A stretch of DNA of 64,000 nucleotides from positions 1,798,001-1,862,000 of the forward strand of contig JAUFOR010000008.1 of the NCBI GenBank assembly GCA_040285745.1, written 5' to 3'. The first letter of the stretch is position 1. Each line of letters opens with the position of its first letter. The stretch is from Barthelona sp. PCE (taxonomy: Eukaryota > Metamonada: BaSk clade). This document shows positions 21,143-28,990 of the stretch, one piece after another. The notes under the pieces are model-generated. The model did not search any database. It was not told where the DNA came from and saw nothing but the letters and a program-made list of their open reading frames with translations. The position numbers were made by a program, and so were the translations under genes.

Positions 21143-21292
21143 TGAATTAGTGAAAGGGGTGATAAGTGTAACACAATTCGTTTTCAAGTTTTTGAGCCTT
21201 TTCACACCCTCACTTGCTTTTATTTGCACACTTTACATCCACATTTATCCACATTCACATACTTTACATACTTTTTTTATTACTTACTGCAA
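21143..21292. promoter_or_regulatory. shared upstream region of midasin and the TFIIA small subunit
   Basis: These 150 bases separate two divergent start codons, so both promoters must lie here or inside the 5' ends. The stretch from about 21,228 to 21,285 contains the 9-mer ACTTTACAT twice and several CACATT/CACATA copies, a pyrimidine-rich pattern on the plus strand. No classical TATA box stands out. Function is inferred only from position. Confidence 0.4.
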
Positions 21293-21667
21293 ATGTCTAA
21301 GAAAGAAAGCAAGCTTAACGATGAAAGAGAAGATATTTTTATGACTGCACCACTTGGTCACGCGCTGCGCCAGACACTGGATCAACTCCTATCCGAAGAG
21401 AAGATTCACAAAGAAACAGCGGACAGTATTAGAAAGTATTTCGTAATGCAGATGGCTCAGCTGTATGATCACGAACTTGCAGAAACCGTGGGCAGCAACG
21501 CAGTTCTCCAGGGTACGTTAGAGTTTCGTAACTGTTCAACGAATGATGCTTGGCTTGGAGCAAATGATGTTAAGTTTAATTTAGGCGGGCACACGCAGCC
21601 TACAATGCCACGTCTGGTATGTGTGACGCAGCGCTCCATGAAAAGACAATCAACAACAAAAAAATAA
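21293..21667 (+). CDS. TFIIA small (gamma) subunit
   Basis: A 124-residue protein. The N-terminal half contains LGHALRQTLDQLLSEEKI followed by an amphipathic helix with RKYFVMQM, which fits the four-helix-bundle half of TFIIA-gamma/TOA2. The second half (LEFRNCSTNDAWLGANDVKF) fits the beta-barrel segment that contacts TBP and DNA. TFIIA stabilises TBP on promoters of RNA polymerase II genes. Length is close to the usual 105-125 residues, with a basic C-terminal tail (KRQSTTKK). The ATG at 21293 is chosen because the longer frame upstream lies in the promoter-like spacer and begins with Met-His-Thr of non-family sequence. Sequence identity to known TFIIA is low but the block order is right. 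Confidence 0.8.
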   Translation: MSKKESKLNDEREDIFMTAPLGHALRQTLDQLLSEEKIHKETADSIRKYFVMQMAQLYDHELAETVGSNAVLQGTLEFRNCSTNDAWLGANDVKFNLGGHTQPTMPRLVCVTQRSMKRQSTTKK

Positions 21668-21811
21668 TTGTGTATTGAGTATTGCGAATTTTATACAGTG
21701 ATGTTTGTCTGTTTCCAAATTATTTAAACAGCAAAATATTCCACGCGATGATGGCTCAGATATTCAAAGATCAGAATTGTGATAATAACAACTGTAGCAA
21801 TAAAAATTGTT

Positions 21812-23421
21812 TTACTGTTCAAACATGGAGAACTTATCTCTTGTGATTGTACTTTCAAAATTGAACAACGGGACATGTTTCTTTTGTGTCTTATTAAACG
21901 AACTAACATGCTCATAAGTAAGATCGTGTGTAATGTTATTCTTACCAACAAATGGTTTGTTTTGCTTCTTAAACATTACTGTATGAACTTTCTTACGTAC
22001 TGCCTTATCTACATCACGACCAGGCAAGAAATCTGCAGATTTGGGATTGAACATTGGCTTTCTTTTTGGTTGCAGAGCAAAGCTTGAAGCTCTTTTTTCT
22101 AAAAATGTATTTGAATGCTTTAATACATCAGAGTAATCTATAGAATTATCCTTAACACTGACCTCCATTGACTTGCGTGAAAGACTTTTTTTAAAGTCAA
22201 ATGTTGCAGTATGTGGTCGCTGAAGTTCTTCCTTTGTATCTCTAATTTCCCACAAACTGTCTTCTTCACCTGGAATCTTCCGTTTCACCATTCGTGTAAA
22301 GTCGACGGCATGGGATGTGCGTGGTCGGACCAAATCTGTTGCTCTATCAACATCCAGTGCGGGCCTGTGATCTGCTGTATGCTTTTTATCAGCGTCAGTT
22401 TTGATATTATCAAACTCTAGTACATATTTGGACGGTTTCAAATAATTATGTGCCTTATCTGTGTCATAGAATGCATCAACAACAGAAGATGGATTCAATG
22501 AGGTTGAAGGTTTATGCTGTTTTTTTAGTACTGGAGATGAGATATTCTTTCGCAGGACGTCATAGTTGACATTGTACATTACATTTGAACCTTCCGTTTT
22601 CTCAACCATATCGGTACGATCTACATGCTTGTTGAAGGGAATTCCAGTCTTGGGACGCTTATCAACAGCATCATAGTTAACATCATAAACACAGTCGACG
22701 CTATACATTCTAAACTGATCCGATCTGTTTGCGCGTCCGAATGTGGATAAAGGTTTAACCTTCTGGGCTTTCTTAGTCTTTGATTTTGACATTCTCCTCG
22801 ATGATACAGTGTGAGGTCTGTCTGGTAATTCGTTCTTTAGAGGAAGCTCCTCATCATAACTATTGTGTGTCTGAGAGTAGCTCGTAGATGGTCTGATCGC
22901 GTATGAATTAACATGCTTGTCTACATGCTTGAAGGATGGTGATACATATCCAACTGGCGGACCACAAGTGGTGTTAAGTAATGGTTTACGTGGCGGTGTT
23001 TTAAAGGAAGCAGTGCCATCTTTTAATGGGCTTGCTTTGCTCTTGATATGACTCAAACGAGCTTTGTTGTGAGTTTTAATAGCATCTTCTACAACTGTAC
23101 CCTGTGTATATTTCTTTGTTGCAGCTAATGAGTTGCTATTATCGTCAAGAGACAAGGGAGACTTGGAATCAGGTACATTTGTAGCTGTAAGGGAGACACG
23201 TTGAAATGTTGATCGAACTTGCTTCTTAAGCTCTTTTTCAATCTCCTTTTTACGTCGGGTGCGTACTAAGCGCTCGCGCTGTGTCGATTTACCTAATCTA
23301 CTAAAAGTTAGCTTCTTCAATTGTGAGATAATTCTAAAGCTCTTGTGAATATGAAACTTGGACACATTAGAATTGTGTAAACATACCTGAAAAAAGGTTT
23401 GTGCAGCAGATGGAACGACAT
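21812..23421 (-). CDS. axoneme-type repeat protein with one intron (exons 23421-23387 and 23300-21812)
   Basis: The main open frame has no usable ATG for its first 192 codons. On the minus strand an ATG at 23421 starts a 35-base exon ending CAG, followed by GTATGT. Splicing to 23300 after CTAACTTTTAG restores the frame and gives 507 residues beginning MSFHLLHKPFF-SRLGKS. The protein is basic and lacks membrane segments. It contains loosely repeated units of the type YDVNYDAVDKRPKTGIPF, YNVNYDVLRKN, DVDRATDLVRPRTSHAVDF and DVDKAVRKKVHTVMF, spaced irregularly from residue 130 to the end. Such Asn-Tyr-Asp/Pro-Arg spaced repeats are common in filamentous proteins that line flagellar microtubules, so a microtubule inner or axonemal protein is my inference. 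I cannot assign a named orthologue. Confidence 0.6.
23301..23386 (-). other. spliceosomal intron, 86 bases
   Basis: Read on the minus strand the intron starts GTATGT directly after exonic CAG and ends CTAACTTTTAG, with the CTAAC branch-type motif only six bases before the 3' end. A stop codon is reached in the exon 1 frame if the intron is kept, while its removal joins exon 1 (phase 2) in frame to 496 further codons. The fused branch site and acceptor resemble the compact intron ends of several metamonads. Confidence 0.65.
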
Positions 23422-23732
23422 GAACCCCGAAAAAGCGAAGTGAATATCAGAAAAGGGAAAAAGTACGTTAAACATCTTTGATGATATTCATACATCGTTG
23501 ACAACTATTTATTTTTTGAATTTTACTTGGTTTATGCTAAGCATTTTAAATTTACTGTTGGTTAAACTGGTTTAGTGAATTTTTTTTCATTTCACCGTAC
23601 ATTAGGGTCAATATTCCTTCAAAATCATTCATGTGGGTATTTAATTGCGAAAGGTATGAAGGAATAAGATTTCGAGCACACCTTGTTTGTATCATATTTC
23701 TCACCTATTTCTTGAATTTGTGATTTGCGCTG
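23422..23732. other. spacer between the repeat protein gene and MAD2
   Basis: About 310 AT-rich bases between two divergent genes. It should contain both promoters. I see no open reading frame, RNA gene or strong motif; T-runs and ATTT stretches dominate. Confidence 0.5.
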
Positions 23733-24329
23733 ATGACAAACGAAACAGCAATCACGTTGAAGGGCTCCACAGAAATTGTAAGTGAGTTTTTCACTTACTC
23801 AATCAACAGTATTTTATTTTTGCGAGGTATTTATCCTCCAGAGAACTTTAGAGTCTCAAAGCAGTACGGATTGTCTTTATGGTTGACAACAGATACTGGG
23901 CTAGAGACATATCTTACTCAGATTCTGGAACAAATTAAGGATTGGTTAAGTAATGGTGTTATTAAGTCATTAGTAGCTGTTATTTCGAGCTGCGATACAA
24001 CAGAGCCACTCGAACGTTGGGTATTTGAAGTTGAAACCGATCAGTCATATGTTGAGGATCCTTCAAAAGTTGCATACGAAAAAGATGTTAGGCGTTCCAT
24101 TCAGAACATTATGCGTCAAATTTCAGCGTCAACATCTTTTCTTCCATTGCTTGAAGATGCATGTGTGTTTGATTTGTTGGTGTATACTGATAATGATGTT
24201 GAGATTCCAATGAAATGGAATGAAAGTGATCCTTGTTATATTTCATCATCTACAGAGGTTAGACTCCGCAGTTTCACCACAAGAGTACATAAGGTTGCGA
24301 CAACCGTGAGTTATAAAAGCGAATTTTGA
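23733..24329 (+). CDS. MAD2: spindle assembly checkpoint protein MAD2
   Basis: The 198-residue HORMA-domain protein matches MAD2 along its whole length. The N-terminal block ITLKGSTEIVSEFFTYSINS, then RGIYPPENF, the central WLTTDTGLETYL and QIKDWLSNG blocks, LERWVFEVE, IMRQISASTSFLPLLE and the C-terminal safety-belt segment EVRLRSFTTRVHKVATTVSY are all in the expected order. MAD2 changes between open and closed forms at unattached kinetochores and helps form the mitotic checkpoint complex that inhibits Cdc20/APC. Length is close to the usual 200-205 residues. The ATG at 23733 starts immediately before the conserved region. This is one of the most conserved proteins in the window. Confidence 0.97.
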   Translation: MTNETAITLKGSTEIVSEFFTYSINSILFLRGIYPPENFRVSKQYGLSLWLTTDTGLETYLTQILEQIKDWLSNGVIKSLVAVISSCDTTEPLERWVFEVETDQSYVEDPSKVAYEKDVRRSIQNIMRQISASTSFLPLLEDACVFDLLVYTDNDVEIPMKWNESDPCYISSSTEVRLRSFTTRVHKVATTVSYKSEF

Positions 24330-24522
24330 GGATAAACTCTCTTAATCATTTTTCTCCAATGCAATCTGTTATTTAAAGTAAAAAACCTGCAGTAAGACAT
24401 AGTTTTACCATTATCTTTTCAGCTTTTTTTGATTTACAGGCATTTTGCGGCATTGAGTTTTCTAACTTTTTTCTTTAATTTTATTGACTTTAATGTGCCA
24501 TGGTTGCATGTAGAGGTACGTG

Positions 24523-25539
24523 ATGGGGAAGAATAGAACAACACGAGATACTTTGAGAATGTTAGCGCCGTCAACCATAGACGATATGTCTAGGATACTT
24601 CCAGCGCGCCTGTGTGATCTAATCACAAAGTATAACCGCAGCATTGATAAGGTTGAGGCACACGATAAGATTGAAGTGGTCATTATTCCAAGTGATCTCA
24701 ATACTGCCGATTTGGTGTTGCGTTTGGGCATAGTTAGCAAGTCGACGGCGGTTGCACTGGGTGCTTCAGGCCGAACTTCTGATTTTCCGAAGAATTTAAA
24801 TATTCTTTCAGATTTGGATGGTTTAACGCATTCTGAGAAGAAGATGCGTGCTTCTGTGAGGCTAAAGGCCTCAAAAAAGACCCAGATCCGTAAACTAATG
24901 AAGTTTATGCATGACCGGTTGAGCATTAAGCAGGCAAACACTTCATTGTTACAATTAATGAGCATTTCAGATGTATTTCCCTTGCGATTTTGCATATCCC
25001 AAGGTGACACAGGACCATTCTATACATTAAATGATGATTCAAACTTTTCGATTTTACATTTGTGGATCATGTCAGGTTGTTCATCGAAACTAACATTAAA
25101 ATATACGTTTGAGCACTTTTTGCGCGGATTTAACATTGCTGAAGAATTGGATAGATCAGCAAATGCAAGTATGGGATTTTTTGAGGCATTAGAATGTTTG
25201 CTGAAAAGTGATATTGTATCAACAAAAGCAGAACAAGCCACTTCAACGCAAAGAAAAAGGAGAAAGAAACGAAAAGCGAGTGATTTGTTTGATACTATGG
25301 CAAAGATTGAAGATTTTCCACAAAAATCTCAGTCATTGTTAGAATTTACGCCATTGTCTCCTAGATCACCGAGAACACCAAAATCACCAATAGATCCATC
25401 ATATACTGAAGGTACATCAATCAAAAAGTTGACATCTCCAAAAAGTGAATCCGAAACAACAGATACAGCAAGAGATGAAATCTTTTCTCCTTTCTCGCTG
25501 TTTACTACAGGGAATTTTCAATCTCCCTTACTTGAATAA
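24523..25539 (+). CDS. unrecognised protein with Ser-Pro-rich tail
   Basis: A 338-residue protein that I do not recognise. Residues 1-225 look folded, with alternating hydrophobic segments (for example NFSILHLWIMSGCSSKL and TFEHFLRGFNIAEEL). A basic run RKRRKKRK at about 240-248 resembles a nuclear localisation signal. The final hundred residues are disordered and contain clustered Ser/Thr-Pro sites (TPLSPRSPRTPKSP), typical targets of cyclin-dependent or MAP kinases. This suggests a cell-cycle-regulated nuclear protein. A diverged replication-origin or chromatin subunit is possible but not supported by any motif. The ATG at 24523 is used because the frame can be extended only to a GTG. The start of the PHAF1 gene lies 56 bases downstream of the stop. 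Confidence 0.75.
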   Translation: MGKNRTTRDTLRMLAPSTIDDMSRILPARLCDLITKYNRSIDKVEAHDKIEVVIIPSDLNTADLVLRLGIVSKSTAVALGASGRTSDFPKNLNILSDLDGLTHSEKKMRASVRLKASKKTQIRKLMKFMHDRLSIKQANTSLLQLMSISDVFPLRFCISQGDTGPFYTLNDDSNFSILHLWIMSGCSSKLTLKYTFEHFLRGFNIAEELDRSANASMGFFEALECLLKSDIVSTKAEQATSTQRKRRKKRKASDLFDTMAKIEDFPQKSQSLLEFTPLSPRSPRTPKSPIDPSYTEGTSIKKLTSPKSESETTDTARDEIFSPFSLFTTGNFQSPLLE

Positions 25540-25595
25540 AGATGTATTTGTTTTTTTAACCGTTTTCATTGTTTTTGTGGTATTTCTGGTTGATA

Positions 25596-26573
25596 ATGAT
25601 ATTGAATATCAATCCAGGTATTTCAGTGGGAGATTTCGTATTTGGAGACGATATTAACAGCATTTTGAAGATCATTGATAATTTTGATCATGTTCCTTCA
25701 TTCACAGTCAATTTTAATGAAGCAGAACCAGATAAAATCGTAATTAACCTTGTTGATCTTGGGTTTTGTCTTGTTTTTAAAGCAGCAACACAACAATTTG
25801 AAAGATTTGTTCTTTTGGATACAAGTTCTAGCACGAACATTCGTATTTCAGGGAAGATGATTGCAGGAGTGTCCGCAAACGTATCTGTTTCATCCATAAC
25901 TAACTGTCTCGGTCCTACTTTTCCTCCATCTTTACATGAAATAGAAAATAAGGCGCATATTAAGTATCCAGGTGTGACTATATTTTTTGATAGTACCAAT
26001 CTACCCCTTTCCAATTCTGTTAACGCATGTTTAATGTGGTTTGAGCCATTACAACCTCTCACTCTTCCATCAGTTTCTTTCAAATTTCAAGATGGTGTTC
26101 TATCACACAATGGTGTCGTAATAGAGATGGGAACGAAGACAGACTACATAGTTGGAATCCTTGGTGATCCTAGTCAAGTATTTCGTCCTCCTAAGCAACA
26201 GTATACAGCATTCAATGATGTTTCAGGTACCCATCCATGTAATATGTGGTTAAACTATAATGAAATAGGTGTTGATTTTGGATTTAAAGGAGATCAGCTG
26301 GATAAGGTAGTCTTTCATACTAATTCTCCCGATGATTTACTTTTTGGACGTTATAACCGATGTTTCTTCTCTTTACAGATCGGCAATGCTGTTCTTTATC
26401 CACACACAAGGCCTAATTTACGTAAAGAACCTGTAGAGTATGAAGAATGTGTATTTGATGCTAATATAATTCTAGGAAAGAGATTTTTTTATAATTTTGA
26501 TAGGGTTTCCGTTGAATTGACGCGAGGTGGTAATGTTAGAACAATAATCATATTCAAACAAGGAGCCAAGTAA
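25596..26573 (+). CDS. PHAF1 homologue (UPF0183 family)
   Basis: The 325-residue protein matches the UPF0183/PHAF1 (C16orf70) family. The start MILNINPGISVGDFVFG aligns with the family's usual first residues (M-x-L-x-x-x-P-x-x-S-x-G). The diagnostic C-terminal half contains ILGDPSQVFRPP, then NMWLNYNEIGVDFGFKG and DKVVFHTNSPDDLLFGRYNR. In animals PHAF1 works with BCAS3 at the phagophore, binding phosphoinositides in autophagy. Whether that role holds in this protist is unknown. The ATG at 25596 is chosen on the family match; the frame upstream begins at a TTG and is hydrophobic by chance. It follows the previous gene on the same strand by 56 bases. Confidence 0.88.
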   Translation: MILNINPGISVGDFVFGDDINSILKIIDNFDHVPSFTVNFNEAEPDKIVINLVDLGFCLVFKAATQQFERFVLLDTSSSTNIRISGKMIAGVSANVSVSSITNCLGPTFPPSLHEIENKAHIKYPGVTIFFDSTNLPLSNSVNACLMWFEPLQPLTLPSVSFKFQDGVLSHNGVVIEMGTKTDYIVGILGDPSQVFRPPKQQYTAFNDVSGTHPCNMWLNYNEIGVDFGFKGDQLDKVVFHTNSPDDLLFGRYNRCFFSLQIGNAVLYPHTRPNLRKEPVEYEECVFDANIILGKRFFYNFDRVSVELTRGGNVRTIIIFKQGAK

Positions 26574-26850
26574 TATGATTTTTTTGATTTTTTTTTGACT
26601 TTTGTATTTACAATAATGTATTTATAAAGCTATATTCACTCAAGTTATACAGTTAAAAATGCAACTGAGGAGTAGAAAAGCTGAGCTTGTTTTAAGCAGG
26701 GTAGGTTTTATTTTGTTTTTAGTGGAAATATAATACCAAACACTAAAGATAGAGTTTGTATCACAAAAAGTCACAGTAAATATTAGTTAAAATGTGTTTT
26801 AGATAATCTTCCCTATTTCGAAAATTTGGGCAAATATCATGTTATAATAT
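26574..26850. other. AT-rich spacer before the cyclic-nucleotide-binding gene
   Basis: 277 bases rich in A and T. It contains a 24-codon frame at 26,659-26,733 with a GGTAGGT sequence inside, which could mimic a small first exon, but no partner acceptor restores a long frame. I see nothing else that can be supported. Confidence 0.4.
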
Positions 26851-28431
26851 ATGAACAATCGACCGAGAAAATATTCAAAGTTAGCCACAGAGTCCATAGA
26901 TCTTGAAACAGAGGAACTTCAAGATAGTTCTCTTCCAGAAAACATTGATAGCGACAAATTCAGGGATTTTGCAGCCGAAATTGCAAGAGATGCGTCTGTA
27001 GAGCTATCTAGACCACCTTCAAAACTTAGTGCAGACAACCTACGTCGGCCAAGTTGGGTAGTAAGTGTTGGTAAACGTAGGGGTTCATTTCATGCATTAT
27101 TGGATGAGGAAGAAGTGGCAAAGAGCGTACAGAAAAGAAGTGCCACGTACGCTAACAAATTGACGTCAACACAGAAACTGCAGCGAAAGTTTTTTACAAT
27201 TTTAAAAAAATTACCCAATCAACGCAGTGACAAAGATATAGATCTCATCATGAGAGTAGTGTCTAGTCTTCAATTCTTCGATAGCAAGGATCCAATCACG
27301 AAACGAATGCTTTGTCTCTGTGTTCAACATCGTATTTTGAAACAGGGTGAAGTACTTTTTAGAAAGGGTGATGCACCAGATTTTTTTTATGTGGTGTACG
27401 AGGGCACCGTCGCTGTACAGATACCAAAAGAGACAGCTCCAGGCGAGTATGACCATAGTGTATATGATGAAGTTGGCCTAATTCAGACTGGAGGTTCCTT
27501 CGGAGAACTAGCGTTACTAAGAGATGCACCCCGTGCAGCAACGATTGTCGCACACAAGAATAGTGTTTTGTTGAGGATACACAAGAATCAGTATAATGAT
27601 CTGATCTGTGCTTCAAAGATGAACTCTTTCGAGAATCGTGTTAATTTCTTTTCATCACTTTCATGTCTTGAGTCGTTGGATGATAATACAAGGTCTGCAC
27701 TTGCGGAGGTTTCAGAGGAAATTTCTTTTGACGATGCCAAATGTATAATATCACAAGATTCTCCTCCAAACGGTATGTATTTTGTTGCACAGGGAGAGGT
27801 TATATGTGTCTCTTGTGTGCAGGTAATGCACGAGTTGCGCCACTTAGAGGTTGGTAGATTGGTTCCTGGAGAGTTTTATGGACAGTATGAGTGTCGTGAA
27901 GCTGTACCTTTCAAACTTTCACTGGTATGTCATTCTTCTATCACTCTTTTATTTGTTCCGCGTGCAGATCTGCTTCGTCTCGTGCCTATGAAGGTTCTTC
28001 TTAAGATGCAACAGTTTCGTACAGATTTACCACCTTCTGATGATTATCTTCAAAGTTTTGTACAAAATCAATTATATTGGCAGAGTTTTAGGGAACAAGT
28101 CGTCAAGGACAGTGTTAGTAAGATATATAAATATCATGGGTTTGAGAAGAGGAAACGCTATGATGGTGTTCAAAAGAAGGAAGATAAATCGAACAGTTTA
28201 TTAACCGAAATTCTACAAACAATATCAAAGAATAATCAAGAAGAATATGAAAAACGGAGAATCAAACTTGGCAAAGGAAAGAAAAAGAAAAAGAGAACCA
28301 GACCGAATACAGTGCTGGGTTTTGTCAACACAGATAGTAATATGAAGAGTTCAGTTAAGGTAAAAAGACGTACAGTACGCAAGAGTCGAAATTTACAGCA
28401 GAGACGAAGAGCTCACTCTAGTATGCGCTAA
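26851..28431 (+). CDS. protein with tandem cyclic-nucleotide-binding domains
   Basis: A 526-residue protein. A linker reading LPNQRSDKDIDLIMRVVSSL precedes the first cyclic-nucleotide-binding domain at about residues 145-260, whose phosphate-binding cassette GSFGELALLRDAPRAATI keeps the Glu and Arg that hold the cyclic phosphate and ribose. The second domain (about 265-385) is degraded: GEFYGQYECREAVPF replaces the cassette. The tail of about 140 residues is very basic (GKGKKKKKRTRP, RRRAHSS). Upstream, RRPS (65-68) and RRGS (76-79) are consensus PKA phosphorylation sites. The order resembles CNBD2-like proteins of flagellates more than a PKA regulatory subunit, because the tail and linker differ and no docking domain is visible. 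A cAMP- or cGMP-sensing adaptor is inferred. Confidence 0.82.
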   Translation: MNNRPRKYSKLATESIDLETEELQDSSLPENIDSDKFRDFAAEIARDASVELSRPPSKLSADNLRRPSWVVSVGKRRGSFHALLDEEEVAKSVQKRSATYANKLTSTQKLQRKFFTILKKLPNQRSDKDIDLIMRVVSSLQFFDSKDPITKRMLCLCVQHRILKQGEVLFRKGDAPDFFYVVYEGTVAVQIPKETAPGEYDHSVYDEVGLIQTGGSFGELALLRDAPRAATIVAHKNSVLLRIHKNQYNDLICASKMNSFENRVNFFSSLSCLESLDDNTRSALAEVSEEISFDDAKCIISQDSPPNGMYFVAQGEVICVSCVQVMHELRHLEVGRLVPGEFYGQYECREAVPFKLSLVCHSSITLLFVPRADLLRLVPMKVLLKMQQFRTDLPPSDDYLQSFVQNQLYWQSFREQVVKDSVSKIYKYHGFEKRKRYDGVQKKEDKSNSLLTEILQTISKNNQEEYEKRRIKLGKGKKKKKRTRPNTVLGFVNTDSNMKSSVKVKRRTVRKSRNLQQRRRAHSSMR

Positions 28432-28468
28432 ACTATTTACATTTAATGTAAAATCTAAATCTAAAAGA

Positions 28469-28858
28469 TTATTCCCAATACAGTTGGAAACCACATGATC
28501 TGACAATCTCTTCCATCACAAATGATTCAGTTTCAGCTGTGGGCCATAGAGTATGTAAAACTTCGGTAGGACACTTATCGCACGTTCTGCCAAAGATTTC
28601 AATCTTTGGATGGTCAATAATACCTCTGCTATAGACGCGTGGGTATTCTTGCATGATTTCATCGAACTCAGCAAGACCAACGAGTCTGTCACGACGACAA
28701 TCTACAGGTTCTGAATAAATAACATATTCATACTCGACATCCTCAAAAGGACTGAACTTTGTGAACTGTTCCGGATTCTTATCAGGTGAGAATGCAGCAA
28801 ATGTGCAGCAAAATGAAAAAACAAGAACTATTAATACGCTTTTCGAAAAAACACTCAT
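28469..28858 (-). CDS. small secreted Sep15/SelM-like protein, cysteine form
   Basis: This is a 129-residue protein with a clear signal peptide (residues 1-22, a hydrophobic run ending CCTFAA). After a short acidic linker comes C-R-R-D at about 54-57, then LAEFDEIMQEYPRVY and KIEIFG. A final hydrophobic/Trp block (LHTLWPTAETESFVMEEI) fits the thioredoxin-like fold of Sep15/SelM, where a short helix carries C-x-(S)U and the strand pattern continues 'P-L-fRGl--ky--G--P-l-l'. Those ER proteins assist disulphide handling. Here the second active-site position is not Cys or Sec, so redox activity may be lost. There is no KDEL-type tail. It converges with the previous gene, 37 bases away. Confidence 0.55.
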   Translation of the reverse strand: MSVFSKSVLIVLVFSFCCTFAAFSPDKNPEQFTKFSPFEDVEYEYVIYSEPVDCRRDRLVGLAEFDEIMQEYPRVYSRGIIDHPKIEIFGRTCDKCPTEVLHTLWPTAETESFVMEEIVRSCGFQLYWE

Positions 28859-28990
28859 GATTCAAACGATATCAATAAAAACAGGTCAACTGCGAAACAA
28901 AAAAAAAACTTAAACCGAAAGAGGCAAGATTTTTAAATACAAGTTCTTGTTTAACTTTTACATCCATTTTCTTTCGTCTGTGTTTCCCCA

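Noticed and set aside
24462-25010. 182-codon minus-strand frame
   Set aside because: Antisense to the 24523 gene, with no recognisable domain.
26659-26733. Small frame with GGTAGGT as a first exon of the cyclic-nucleotide-binding gene
   Set aside because: No acceptor joins it in frame to the downstream gene, which has its own good ATG.
26851-28431. PKA regulatory subunit
   Set aside because: RRxS sites and two binding domains are present, but there is no docking domain, the second pocket is ruined, and the long basic tail is foreign to that family.
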